A DNA stretch of 64,000 nt from Polychytrium aggregatum (GCF_025602895.1 NW_026516226.1:582283-646282), one strand, 5' to 3'. Shown: positions 48,596-58,535, counted from the first letter of the stretch. Numbers and translations are program-made. The notes: generated from the sequence alone by a model not told the origin.

Positions 48596-51500
48596 GATAC
48601 GAACATCTTCCCCCTCTGACTCGTCATTATCGGACGATAAGCTTCTTCTTCCGGCCACCCTTGTCGTCATGAGTCTTTCTGGCCCGGTCTCCATCTCCCT
48701 TTCTGTCTTTATTGATGATGGATGCACCGCTCTTGCCCTCATTGATCCTGCCTTTGCGGATCTCCATAAACTCTCTCTTATCCCTCTTTCTACTCCCTAC
48801 TCCGTTTCCCTTGCTGATGGTTCTTCGGCCGGTTTCATTCGTTTCCAAACCGTTCCTGTGACGTTGACCATTGGTTCCCACACCGAGTCGATTTCTTTTC
48901 TTGTGACTCGACTCTCCACCACTCCCATCACTCTTGGTCTTCCCTGGATGCGCTTGCATAATCCAGTTGTCAATTGGAAGTCCCTCTCCCTTTCGTTCTC
49001 CGATCCCTCTTGCCTTGCTGATGGACACATCCTCGCGGATGTCTCTGCTTCCTCCTTGGACACTTCGTCCCCTTCCGGCTATTCGCCTCCCCCTTCGGGC
49101 ACTTCGCCTTTGACTCCTCCCTCCGGTCCTTCCCTTACACCGGTTCCCTCCTTTGGCACTTCGCCTTCCCTTTCTTCCCGCCTTGACTCTGCTTCGCTTT
49201 CTGAAGAGCCAACGGCTTTATCTTCGCCCGACATTGAGCTCGTTAATGCGGCGAGTCTTCTCCGTCTTGCACGGGAAGACAAGCTCGACATTTTCGCTGC
49301 CCAAATGGATATCCGTCCTCCTTCGCCGGAGACGTATCCTACGGTGTCGATAAGGTCCGTGCTCACGACGAAGGTGTATGCCGAGTCTGGCACCCCTGTT
49401 GACTCTCGAGGTGTCCCGCTCAAATACAATGAGTTTGGCGACGTTTTCAGCCTCAAGTCTGACCCTCCTTCTTCCTTGCCTCCTCACCGTCCGTATGACT
49501 TGTCTATTGAGTTTGTACGGACCGAGGATGGAAAGGAACCTCGTTTGCCAAAGCCGGGGAAAGTCTATCCTTTGTCCCCGGCCGAGGAATCTGCTCTTTC
49601 GGAGTATCTGACCAACGCCCTCGCACGTGGTTGGATCTCCAAATCCTCTTCTCCCGTTGGTGCTCCCTGCTTCTTCGTGAAGAAGCCCAATGGTGGTCTT
49701 CGCCTTTGCGTCGACTACCGGGGCCTCAATGCCATCACGAAGAAGAACCGCTACCCTCTTCCCCTCTTCCAGGATCTTCTGGATAAACTTTCTTCTGCCC
49801 GCGTCTTCTCACACCTTGACCTTCCTGATGCTTACCACTTGGTTCGTGTCAAGAAGGGCGATGAGTGGAAGACTGCTTTTGTTTGCAAATCTGGCTCTTA
49901 CGAGTACAATGTTATCCCCTTTGGTCTTTCGAATGCCCCCGCTGCTTTTCAGTTTTTTATGAACGACATCTTCTCGGACCTCCTTGGTGTCTGTGTTGTC
50001 ATTTATCTTGACGACATCCTGATCTTCTCAAAAGATCCCCTGGAGCATGAGGAGCATGTTAAGCTTGTTCTTTCTCGCCTTCGTGAACACTCTCTTAAGG
50101 TCAATCCGGCCAAGTGTTCTTTTGACCTTTCTGAAGTTGACTTTCTCGGCATGATCATTTCTGCCGATGGCATTAAAATGGACCCTGCCAAGGTCGAGGC
50201 CGTTTCCCTTTGGCCTGTTCCCTCTTCTGCTCGCGACATCCAAGTTTTTATTGGTTTCGCAAACTTTTACCGCCGCTTCGTCAAGGACTTTTCCGCACTT
50301 GCTCGTCCTTTGACTTCACTCACCACCAAATCCTCCACCTTCTCTTGGTCTCCCGAGGCCCAAGAGGCTTTTGATTCTCTTAAACGTTCATTCACTTCCG
50401 CACCTATTCTTCGTTACTTTGATTTCTCCAAACCCGCTGTCATCGAGCCCGATGCTTCTGACTTTGCTCTGGGTGCCGTCCTTTCCCAGTTTGACCCTGA
50501 CGGCGCTCTTCACCCCGTTGCTTTTCACTCTCGGCAATTCCGTCCCGCCGAGGTGAATTATGACACCCACGACAAAGAGCTCCTTGCTATTGTCGATTCC
50601 TTTACTGCCTGGCGTCATTACTTGATGGCTGCCGACCCCGATCATCCCACTCTTGTTTTCTCTGATCACCAGAACCTCACCCGGTTCACTTCCGCTTCCC
50701 AACTTTCTCGCCGCCAGTTCCGGTGGGCCCAATTCCTTTCTGATTTTGCTTTTCGCATTTACCACCGCCCTGGTCGCCTCAACACCAAAGCCGATGCTCT
50801 CAGTCGCCGTTCTGACTTTGAGATAAAGCCTGGTGACTCCCTCCACTCCACCAACTTCCTTCAGCTGTTCGAGTCTATTTCTCTCGACAGCATCACCGTT
50901 ATCGGCTCGAACCCCGATTTTCTTTCCGAGATTCGAGCTGCCACCCTTTCTTGTTCCCTTCTTTCTGACTTCAACGCCAAACGTCTTGATGGCGATTACT
51001 CCTTCCGTGACGGTCTCCTTTACTTTAAAGACCTGATCGTTGTCCCTTCCCCCGAGCTCCAGCTCAAAGTGTTTGAGCAACGTCACTGCTCCGCTGCCGC
51101 TGGTCACTTTGGTCTTGCCAAGACCGTTGAGCTCATCTCCCGGGACTTTCACTGGCCCCGGCTTCGTAAGTCTGTGCGTCGCTTCATTGCTAATTGTGAA
51201 GCGTGCCAGCGAGCCAAGCCGTCCCGTCACTCCCCTTATGGTTTACTTCACCCTCTCCCCGTTCCTTCCGAACGTTGGTGGGACCTGTCGATGGACTTCA
51301 TCACGGATCTCCCACCTTCGAACGGCTTTGACTCCATCTTCGTGGTTAAGGACCGCCTGTCCAAACAAGCACACTTTGTGCCCACCACGAAGACGGTTAC
51401 AGGCGAGCAAACCGCCGAACTCTTCCTCTCCCACATCTTCCGCTTGCATGGTTGTCCCCGGTCTATTGTTTCGGACCGAGGAACTCAGTTTACTTCGGCC

Positions 51501-52361
51501 TTCTGGAGGCGCTTCAATGAGCTTCTGAAGACGAAGATTTCCCTTTCTTCTGCCTTCCACCCCGAGACCGACGGTTCGACCGAGGTTCTCAACCAGGTCA
51601 TCGAGCAGTATTTGCGTATCCATTGCAATTACCTGCAAGACGACTGGACCCTTCACCTTCCCCTTGCCGAGTTCACTTACAACAACTCGGAAAACACCTC
51701 CACTGGCATGACTCCCTTCTTTGCAGTCCATGGCCATCACCCCATTTTTGATCCCTCCATCATCCGTGATCCTTCTGTTGTGCCCTCTGCCGAAGAACGT
51801 GTCGACCGACTTCAGACCGTTCTCGAGGATCTCAAGGCCAACCTCCGGGTTGCCCAAGAGTCCTACACTTTGCAGGCCAACAAATCCCGTCTCCCCACTC
51901 CCGACATCTCCGTTGGCGACCTCGTTTTTCTTGATCGTCGCCACATCCGCACCCTTCGTCCCTCCAACAAGCTTGATCAGAAAAAGCTTGGCCCCTTTAA
52001 AGTTCTTCGCCGCATCAACCCCGTTGCCTTTGAACTTAAACTCCCTTCCACACTCAAAGTCCACCCCGTCTTTCATGTATCCCTCCTTGAACCCCGAACG
52101 AAGGACATTGTTCCCGAGTTCACCCAACCCGAACCTCCACCCATTCTTGTTGACTCCCAGGAAGAGTTTGAGGTCGAGACTGTTCTCGATTCTCGGCTCT
52201 TCCGTGGTCGCTTACAGTACTTGGTTCAGTGGAAGGGCTATTCCGAGACTGACCGGTCTTGGGAGCCCGCTGCCAATGTTTCCCACGCCACTGATCTTGT
52301 TGCTGACTTCCACCTTCGCTATCCCTCAAAGCCGAAGGCGACGCCCGGAGTTCGTCGCTAA
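48540..52361 (+). CDS. pol: C2 Pol (protease, RT, RNase H, integrase, chromodomain)
   Basis: It is reached from gag by -1 slippage; the frame is open from about 48486. The protease-like region has FIDDGCTALALID near 48711-48746, with Asp-Asp-Gly where Asp-Ser/Thr-Gly is usual. A Ser/Pro-rich linker follows. RT has YLDDILIFS near 50004, RNase H starts at EPDASDFALG, and integrase has HHCC (CEACQRAK) and core motifs SMDFITDLP and VSDRGTQFTS. A chromodomain is at about 52166-52330 (FEVETVL...YLVQWKGYSETD). No stop interrupts it. C1 carries the same sequence from residue 445 or so onward. Confidence 0.95.
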   Translation, partial: GKCPQPSSTSQVSEVVCSAIRTSSPSDSSLSDDKLLLPATLVVMSLSGPVSISLSVFIDDGCTALALIDPAFADLHKLSLIPLSTPYSVSLADGSSAGFIRFQTVPVTLTIGSHTESISFLVTRLSTTPITLGLPWMRLHNPVVNWKSLSLSFSDPSCLADGHILADVSASSLDTSSPSGYSPPPSGTSPLTPPSGPSLTPVPSFGTSPSLSSRLDSASLSEEPTALSSPDIELVNAASLLRLAREDKLDIFAAQMDIRPPSPETYPTVSIRSVLTTKVYAESGTPVDSRGVPLKYNEFGDVFSLKSDPPSSLPPHRPYDLSIEFVRTEDGKEPRLPKPGKVYPLSPAEESALSEYLTNALARGWISKSSSPVGAPCFFVKKPNGGLRLCVDYRGLNAITKKNRYPLPLFQDLLDKLSSARVFSHLDLPDAYHLVRVKKGDEWKTAFVCKSGSYEYNVIPFGLSNAPAAFQFFMNDIFSDLLGVCVVIYLDDILIFSKDPLEHEEHVKLVLSRLREHSLKVNPAKCSFDLSEVDFLGMIISADGIKMDPAKVEAVSLWPVPSSARDIQVFIGFANFYRRFVKDFSALARPLTSLTTKSSTFSWSPEAQEAFDSLKRSFTSAPILRYFDFSKPAVIEPDASDFALGAVLSQFDPDGALHPVAFHSRQFRPAEVNYDTHDKELLAIVDSFTAWRHYLMAADPDHPTLVFSDHQNLTRFTSASQLSRRQFRWAQFLSDFAFRIYHRPGRLNTKADALSRRSDFEIKPGDSLHSTNFLQLFESISLDSITVIGSNPDFLSEIRAATLSCSLLSDFNAKRLDGDYSFRDGLLYFKDLIVVPSPELQLKVFEQRHCSAAAGHFGLAKTVELISRDFHWPRLRKSVRRFIANCEACQRAKPSRHSPYGLLHPLPVPSERWWDLSMDFITDLPPSNGFDSIFVVKDRLSKQAHFVPTTKTVTGEQTAELFLSHIFRLHGCPRSIVSDRGTQFTSAFWRRFNELLKTKISLSSAFHPETDGSTEVLNQVIEQYLRIHCNYLQDDWTLHLPLAEFTYNNSENTSTGMTPFFAVHGHHPIFDPSIIRDPSVVPSAEERVDRLQTVLEDLKANLRVAQESYTLQANKSRLPTPDISVGDLVFLDRRHIRTLRPSNKLDQKKLGPFKVLRRINPVAFELKLPSTLKVHPVFHVSLLEPRTKDIVPEFTQPEPPPILVDSQEEFEVETVLDSRLFRGRLQYLVQWKGYSETDRSWEPAANVSHATDLVADFHLRYPSKPKATPGVRR

Positions 52362-52373
52362 GGAAGGGGATGA

Positions 52374-53164
52374 TGTTAGGGATAGCTTCTGCTTGTTCTC
52401 CACTTTGACTGCACACTTGGCTGTTCTTTTGCCTTTCTGTTTGTTTGTGTGTAGCTTTGCAGTTCCCCTCCAATTTTCCGCCTTTTGCCTGCCATTTCCG
52501 CTCCTTCCGCACTTCCGTTTCCCCGCGCTGCTCCGCTTCCTTTGTCTTCTTCGCACGCGCCGGTTTGTTTGTGCACGCGCCTTGCTGCGATTGGTTGCAA
52601 TTCGGCTGCCGGTCATGTGTCCCACCACCGGTGACTCATGACCTGCCTGACCGCCCCGATCTCTTGTTCATCTCGCATGCATTTGCCCCAACCTTATACT
52701 TGACCAATCCGCTTCTTGGACGTTGAGTCACATTGCTTCGCCTTTGCACGTTTCTCCTGCCAGGTGCTTCGCTTTTGCTTGCGCCTCCCTCGCTTTGGTT
52801 CTCTGCCTGTCTCGGTGGTCCTTCTCGGCCCTCGTTCGTGCATCGCCCCCTTCGCCCTGCTCGATCGCCCACTTTTCCCTCCCTTGGCCGCCCTTCGCTG
52901 CCAAGTCCGGACTTGTCTATAAATAGCCTGACCCCCGCGATGTGTAGTCGAACCTCAGCGTTCAAAATAGGACTAAATAAAGTGCCTTCTACTTTATTCT
53001 CTGAGTGTTCCTCACGTCTCATTTCGAGACAAGTCTTATCTTGAACGGATCTTTGCTTCCCTCGCTCCCTCTCCGAGTCCACTTCGGACTTTACCCTTGC
53101 CTTCCCTGAGCTCACTTCGAGCTCACTTCTTCTTTTGCCGTTGAGTCCCCTTCGGACTCTAACA
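52374..53164 (+). repeat. C2 3' LTR
   Basis: 791 bp, preceded by the purine tract AAGGAAGGGGATGA. One visible difference from the 5' LTR is GAGACAAG against GAGACTAG near 53027-53033. Confidence 0.95.
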
Positions 53165-53298
53165 GCGGCGGCGGGAGCTTGCAGGTCCTGGATCTGACGA
53201 TGGAGAGCAGCGTTCTGGGTCATGAGGGCGTTCATACGCTCCTCCATGCGCGCCAGATACGCATTGAGATCTGCAGGGGGTGCAGCAGGCTCAGCCAT
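53165..53298 (-). pseudogene. gag: C3 gag, N-terminal fragment
   Basis: Read from the ATG at 53298 on the minus strand it gives MAEPAAPPADLNAYLARMEE and stops being gag at the C2 LTR after about 45 codons. Confidence 0.9.
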
Positions 53299-53369
53299 CG
53301 GATCGAGTAGGGAAAGAGAGGCGAAAGAAGAAGAAAGGCCGGAAAGCCAAGAGGGAGCGTTCAAAATGA

Positions 53370-54160
53370 TGTTAGAGTCCGAGGGGGACTCAACGGCAAA
53401 AGAAGAAGTGAGCTCGAAGTGAGCTCAGGGAAAGCAAGGGTAAAGTCCGAAGTGGACTCGGAGAGGGAGCGAGGGAAGCAAAGATCCGTTCAAGATAAGA
53501 CTTGTCTCGAAATGAGACGTGAGGAACACTCAGAGAATAAAGTAGAAGGCACTTTATTTAGTCCTATTTTGAACGCTGAGGTTCGACTACACATCGCGGG
53601 GGTCAGGCTATTTATAGACAAGTCCGGACTTGGCAGCGAAGGGCGGCCAAGGGAGGGAAAAGTGGGCGATCGAGCAGGGCGAAGGGGGCGATGCACGAAC
53701 GAGGGCCGAGAAGGACCACCGAGACAGGCAGAGAACCAAAGCGAGAGAGGCGCAAGCAAAAGCGAAGCACCTGGCAGGAGAAACGTGCAAAGGCGAAGCA
53801 ATGTGACTCAACATCCAAGAAGCGGATTGGTCAAGTATAAGGTTGGGGCAAATGCGTGCGAGATGAACAAGAGATCGGGGCGGTCAGGCAGGTCATGAGT
53901 CACCGGTGGGGGGACACATGACCGGCAGCCGAATTGCAACCAATCGCAGCAAAGCGCGTGTACAAACAAACCGGCGCGTGCGAAGAAGACAAAGGAAGCG
54001 GAGCAGCGCGGGAAAACGGAAGTGCGGAAGGAGCGGAAAAGACAGGCAAAGGGCGGAAAATCGGAGGGGAACTGCAAGGCTACACACAAACAAACAGAAA
54101 GGCAAAAGAACAGCCAAGTGTGCATTCAAAGTGGAGAACAAGCAGAAGCTATCCCTAACA
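53370..54160 (-). repeat. C3 5' LTR
   Basis: 791 bp, TGTTAGGGAT...CTCTAACA on the minus strand. It borders the D5-like helicase gene directly. Confidence 0.94.
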
Positions 54161-55437
54161 GCCGCCGTCACTGGGCAGTCATGACCGAGAAGATCTATGA
54201 AGAGCGTCGCTCCTCCCATGAGCTGGCTGTGCATAACAACAGCTCCAGAGACGTTGACAAGTTCCGCCATCTTCTGAACACCAATCCTTCGCTCCTCGGA
54301 TGTGCCAACTGTGTCCTCGAGTTCCGTGAGAATGTTGATCCGGTCACGAAGAAACGACTCGGTAGCTTCAAGGTGAAGGCCCGTGCAGGCCGCCCGGAAG
54401 ACTATGTGTCGTCGTCGACGCACCACGTCTACCTCAAGTACGAGAAATACCCCATCGAGCTTCGCGAGGCCATGGAGTCCTTCATCAACCAAATCTTGCC
54501 CATCGAGCATCAGCGCAAGTACATTATGCACCGCTTTGCCTCGTGCTTGAAGGGTGTCTTGAGCGAGCAAGTCTTTACGCTTCTCCAGGGCAAAGGCTCC
54601 AACGGCAAGTCCAGTCTGATCCGATTCCTTCGCCGCGCTACCGGGGATTACTTCAAAACCTGCAGCGTTTCCCTGTTTACGGAGAAGAGGGGGGATCCGT
54701 CAAGACCGTCGCCCGATCTCCTGCGCCTGATCGGTTCGCGCATTGTCGTTTGTCAGGAGCCCAACCGAGACGATACTTTGCTCCTAGGAACGCTCAAGTC
54801 CGTCACCGGTGGTGACATCATGACCGGTCGCCAGCTCTTTGTCAATGACGAAGTCGAATTCCTACTTGCCTGCGGCTTCTTCATGATGTGCAATGACATT
54901 CCCAAGATCGATGCGAGCACACAGGACGAAGGAACGTGGAGACGGCTGATTATTGAAAAGTTCAGCAGCACCTTTATCCCTCCAAACCACCCGACACGCA
55001 TCCCCGATCCCGACAACTATGTCTTTGCCGGCCGCAGCGATGTCGACGAATCCATCATCTCCTGGGCGCCCATGTTCCTGAGTTACCTGGTCGAGCAGCT
55101 CAAGCGCCCGCCTCCTCCTTTGCCGCAAGAGTTCCAGAAGACGGTCGACGACATCCGATGCCAGAACGACACTGTGGCCCAATTCATCCAAGAGTGCGTT
55201 AACAAGCAGGCAACCCGAGACCATAGCCCCGATCGCATCGCATTCCACCGCAACGACGTCTGGAACAAGTACTCGAGCTTTATGCGCAATCGCAACATCA
55301 GAATCAACAGCACCGGGCAGGCCTTTAGCAAGTTCTTTGCCAAATTCGAGGAGCAGCTGGGAATCCAGGGACGAGACCATGAGGGAGCCTTCGTCTATGA
55401 CTTGGTCGTTACCGCGGCGGTCTGGGACTCGCTCTAG
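54161..55437 (+). pseudogene. D5-like SF3 primase-helicase, 5' part missing at the C3 LTR
   Basis: The protein resembles the helicase half of the NCLDV D5 / phage P4 primase-helicase family. It begins with a D5_N-like stretch (LLGCANCVLEF, then GRPEDYVSSSTHHVYLKY). A Walker A of the SF3 type, GKGSNGKSS, is at 54589-54615. The Walker B candidate is RIVVCQEP (near 54736-54760). Next come KSVTGGDIMTGRQLF, the sensor-like FFMMCNDIP and the GTWRRL arginines. The frame is open to TAG at 55435-55437. The first ATG (54181) would give 418 aa, but family members have a primase or other domain upstream. The C3 LTR abuts the coding frame, so the gene is broken. It may come from a large DNA virus or a virus-like mobile element integrated in the host. 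Confidence 0.8.
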
Positions 55438-55851
55438 TGTGTGTATGTGTTTTCAGTAATTTCAGTGCCAATGTTAAAGCTACTGTGTTTTTAAACACAG
55501 ACAATAGCCAATAAAAAAGTAGTACAAAAGACACGCTCGTTTCCATATCCAGCGCGGGTCGACGCGGCTCGCGGGAACGCCTTTTCTTTTTTGACGCGTA
55601 CAGTGTTCTGTGACAACTGGGTAGCTTTATTGGAATCGACCGAGCTGCCAGGCCATCTTGCTGCGCGTTTGGGGCAGTACCACAGGGATCTCCACTGCCG
55701 ATCTCGCGAGAGCGTCCTCATTGGGTGTTCTCGGTGTGGCCTCGTCCTCGCCAGGATAGACCGTCGCCTCGGTCAACCGCGAGGTTGTAAGTTCGAACCC
55801 ACCTTGTGTTTTGGGACGATGATTGATCGGATGTGTCCTGGGTGGGCAGGG
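55438..55851. other. Interval without recognised gene
   Basis: Downstream of the helicase there is a perfect hairpin, CTGTGTTT (55483-55490) with AAACACAG (55493-55500), and AATAAA at 55510-55515. Either could mark the transcript end. Around 55726-55800 there is a degenerate tRNA-like stretch containing GTTCGAACCC. Nothing else was recognised. Confidence 0.45.
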
Positions 55852-55883
55852 TACAGTCAAACCAGAAAGAAACGGGACAGTCA
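55852..55883 (+). repeat. F1 terminal inverted repeat, Fanzor side
   Basis: From the outside in it begins TACAGTCAAACCAG and includes AAACGGGACAGTCA. It matches the other end except at about seven positions. Confidence 0.85.
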
Positions 55884-55967
55884 CTTCCTGGCATCAGCGA
55901 CACAGGTCTGCTGATCCGTAGACCCCAGTGGGCAGGTCGTGCGATTGTTTCCCGTCCTGGTTGGCAA
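55884..55967 (-). ncRNA. Putative guide (omega-like) RNA region downstream of Fanzor
   Basis: The 84 nt between the Fanzor stop and the inverted repeat contain a stem of ATCAGC (55893-55898) with GCTGAT (55910-55915). By analogy with TnpB and known Fanzors, the guide RNA would come from the end of the gene and this region, with the guide reading out past the transposon end. The same stretch is kept in F2 and, diverged, in F3. No RNA evidence is available here. Confidence 0.4.
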
Positions 55968-58535
55968 TCACTTTGTTTTGGGTGGGTCCGGAAGCACAGT
56001 CTTGAATACATTCGGTCGATCTCCTGTGGCGATGATCGACTGGCATACCGAGATCATGTTCCTGGCTGCATTGATGTCTCGATCCCACAGCGTATGGCAG
56101 CTTGCACAGCTCCGTACATAATGTGGCTTCTCGACATCAAGATACTCGGGTGACTCAAGTCGCTTGAATTCCCGACAGTGTGAGCACACCTGGGATGTGT
56201 TGAACTCGTTCACCGAGTACACATGGATCTTGGAGACGGATCGGTTTGGTGGTCGTCTCTGGTGGTGGTGGAACTGCTCAAAGTACTTGGCAAACCTGAG
56301 TCTCCTGGGACTGGAGGCATATCCCTTCCCCTGTTTCCAGGAGGCATTCCCAAAGGCAATCACCACTTCGGTCTCCCTTGGTGCCTGGTCGATGACTTGC
56401 TTGCACATCTCGTGGACAGTGCGCTGTCGCTTGCTGTGGAGATCGAGTCGCTTGAATCGCCGTCGCCGGGTCAGGCTGAAGTACAGCTGTTTCTCCAGCA
56501 TGTCTCCATCGAACACATGGCGAATGTATTGCAGGAAGGAAGCCAACCCGGGGATCTTGGGACTTGGTGTGGTGCTCATCCAGTCCTGCAGACCAAGGAT
56601 CTTGTGGGTGCTCTGGATCCACTTGGTCGCCTGACTGGTGCCAGTTCGATGCTGGTACTCCTTGTTGGAGAACGACACGATCTTCTCGTTGGCGCGCTGT
56701 GCCTTGGTCACCTTGACACCGTCTTGCTCCTGGATGGATGGTTGACCGGGTGCTCGATTGACAGCGGTGAAGATCGATCCCACTCCAGGGTCGATCCCGA
56801 TCCATGTGGTCCGAGAGTCGTCAATGGGACCGACCCTGGTCTGGATCTTCTGCTCGGGAGTGAGTGTGTTCACCTTGGTCTTGGGTACCGGCTTGGCATC
56901 GGGGCCCTTCTTCTCCAGGATCTTATATCTGAGTGTGGTGATCGAGCACCCGACCCCATCGGTGCTGATCTCGCAACCAAAGAGCTGCTTCCCCTTCTCC
57001 CTGGCACCAAAGAGTCTCGACTCCAGCTTGAAGGTCCTTCGCCAGAAGATCTCTTGTTTTGTGGTGCCATTGACCTTGGTCTTCAGGTCGTTCCACTTGA
57101 AACCAGTACCCTTCTGGGAACCAAGGAACTCCCACAATGCTTTGGTGTCGAGCTTGACATACTTGGCTCTGGCATCGCAGAGCGGGACCAAGGTGCACTG
57201 TGCTCGAGGGACGTTGTGTCGTTTCCTGGTCTGAGCAAGTCGGTCGGTCAATCGCTTGATTCGCTTCGTGTTGACGGTGACCTGCTTCTCCACCTCCTCG
57301 TGCCGTTTGTGGAGTGCGTTGTATTGATCCGACTGCCTTCGTTCGATAGCGCGACACATCTCCTCATTCAGTCGTCCACACTCTCCTTTCAGATCATCGG
57401 TATCCCTCACGAGCCTGGGGATGATTCTGTTTCGAATGGTCGCCACGAACAGTGTCTCCTTTCGGTGGGTCAGCCGAGAGACTTCACTGGCCAATACTGG
57501 TACGACTTTGTACAGGTCCTGTTGGCTTTTGTAGCGAAAGATGTAGAGCTGGTCGGCATGGTGGGCGAAGGATTTCCTCAGATCACCGAGGAGTGTATCG
57601 GAGAGGGGATTCTCCATCAGCTTCATACACTCATCGACGTGTGTATGTCGCTTGACATCCTTGGGAGCAATCAGGGCCAGATTGCAGAATCGGCGTAGAA
57701 GGGACCAATATCGATCGAGAATGTGTGTCTCGCAGTTGACTGCATAGGTCTTGACAGCCAATGTGAGGATCTGTGACCCAGTGCCCTTTGGGAGGATTAC
57801 AGGAGGTAGGGCACACGATCCACTCCATGTACTTCGATACAGCTCATAGGTGTCGAGGAGGTGCTTGTCTTCTTGGATCGTGCCATTCTTGACATCTGTA
57901 GCTCCGGTATGCACCATGTTGAAACACTTTCGAACGAACGAAGGGTCACTCGACGACACAGTGGGGATGGTGATGCCCTCGTCCAAGCATCGCCTGAGAT
58001 GCAGCTCCAGGAGCCGAGATGCTTCGTACTGCACGTGTGTCATGGCCCGGACAGTCTCCTCGATCTTGTCGTGCAAGGCGCCGTTCTTGATGATGGCGTC
58101 AAGAGTGCACTTGATGATCGAGTACTCGGCCTTGGCATACTCGTTTGGACCACAGTCGGGCTCGGTAGAGCTCCAGAGGGGGTTCTTTTTTGAACACAAC
58201 GAGCTGCTGCTTCTGGCATGACCCTCTTCCCCACATGTGGTACATACAGGGACTTTTGGTGCAGGCATCTCGACCACGAGGGCCGGAACGGCGATGTCTT
58301 CACTGGACTCGTCTGGAGGGGGTGCTTGGCAAACGGCGCCAAAGGCAGACGCCGAGTCAGAAGGGGGGCCCAACTCGGTTCGGGCCTTGCATTTCTTGGT
58401 GAATGGCTTGACGTGGTTGGTCAATCCACAGGCACGACATGATTTGATGACGGGTTTCTTGTCAGCAGGTGCGTCACTGGGTTGTCCAGGATCTGGATTT
58501 GGGTCAGGCGGGGATTTTTTCTTGCGGGGAGCCAT
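55968..58535 (-). CDS. Fanzor-family RNA-guided nuclease (TnpB homologue)
   Basis: 855 aa from the ATG at 58535 (MAPRKKKSPPDP); the frame is open up to 58637. Numbers here count from 58637. Two Cys/His motifs lie near the N-terminus (CRACGLTNHVKPFTKKC and CTTCGEEGHARSSSSLC). A Lys/Arg-rich helical middle part follows. The RuvC-like nuclease is C-terminal. Its first motif is WIGIDPGVGS with Asp 616. The usual RuvC-II Glu is absent (VVIAFGNASW). A Glu in YSVNEFNTSQVC (811) is the likely replacement. A zinc ribbon has Cys 818, 821, 844 and 847. The last motif DRDINAARNM has Asp 854. This fits Fanzor1, a eukaryotic TnpB relative that cuts DNA with an RNA guide. The start of its open frame overlaps the end of the transposase gene. 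Confidence 0.88.
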   Translation of the reverse strand: MAPRKKKSPPDPNPDPGQPSDAPADKKPVIKSCRACGLTNHVKPFTKKCKARTELGPPSDSASAFGAVCQAPPPDESSEDIAVPALVVEMPAPKVPVCTTCGEEGHARSSSSLCSKKNPLWSSTEPDCGPNEYAKAEYSIIKCTLDAIIKNGALHDKIEETVRAMTHVQYEASRLLELHLRRCLDEGITIPTVSSSDPSFVRKCFNMVHTGATDVKNGTIQEDKHLLDTYELYRSTWSGSCALPPVILPKGTGSQILTLAVKTYAVNCETHILDRYWSLLRRFCNLALIAPKDVKRHTHVDECMKLMENPLSDTLLGDLRKSFAHHADQLYIFRYKSQQDLYKVVPVLASEVSRLTHRKETLFVATIRNRIIPRLVRDTDDLKGECGRLNEEMCRAIERRQSDQYNALHKRHEEVEKQVTVNTKRIKRLTDRLAQTRKRHNVPRAQCTLVPLCDARAKYVKLDTKALWEFLGSQKGTGFKWNDLKTKVNGTTKQEIFWRRTFKLESRLFGAREKGKQLFGCEISTDGVGCSITTLRYKILEKKGPDAKPVPKTKVNTLTPEQKIQTRVGPIDDSRTTWIGIDPGVGSIFTAVNRAPGQPSIQEQDGVKVTKAQRANEKIVSFSNKEYQHRTGTSQATKWIQSTHKILGLQDWMSTTPSPKIPGLASFLQYIRHVFDGDMLEKQLYFSLTRRRRFKRLDLHSKRQRTVHEMCKQVIDQAPRETEVVIAFGNASWKQGKGYASSPRRLRFAKYFEQFHHHQRRPPNRSVSKIHVYSVNEFNTSQVCSHCREFKRLESPEYLDVEKPHYVRSCASCHTLWDRDINAARNMISVCQSIIATGDRPNVFKTVLPDPPKTK

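Larger units (their letters stand above)
46761..53164 (+). mobile_element. C2: Ty3/gypsy chromovirus of family C, full length, flanks do not match
   Basis: 6404 bp with two 791-bp LTRs, gag, frameshift signal and an uninterrupted pol. The left flank is A3 gag (GTCTT at 46756-46760). The right flank is C3 gag (GCGGC at 53165-53169). The lack of a target duplication shows that this copy is a recombination product or that one flank was rearranged. Confidence 0.96.
53165..54160 (-). mobile_element. C3: 5' end fragment of a third family C element
   Basis: The minus strand carries a 791-bp C LTR (54160-53370), the self-primed primer site, the leader and the first 45 codons of gag, ending at 53165 where C2 begins. 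The rest of C3 is absent from the window. Its LTR differs from C2 at scattered positions (for example GAGGGGGACTC). Confidence 0.92.

Noticed and set aside
55591-55914. 107-codon frame left of F1
   Set aside because: It covers the tRNA-like stretch and the inverted repeat of F1. No protein similarity is recognisable.
56223-57698. 491-codon open frame opposite the Fanzor gene
   Set aside because: It is the antisense shadow of a GC-biased coding sequence. It has no recognisable domain, and the minus-strand frame carries all nuclease motifs.
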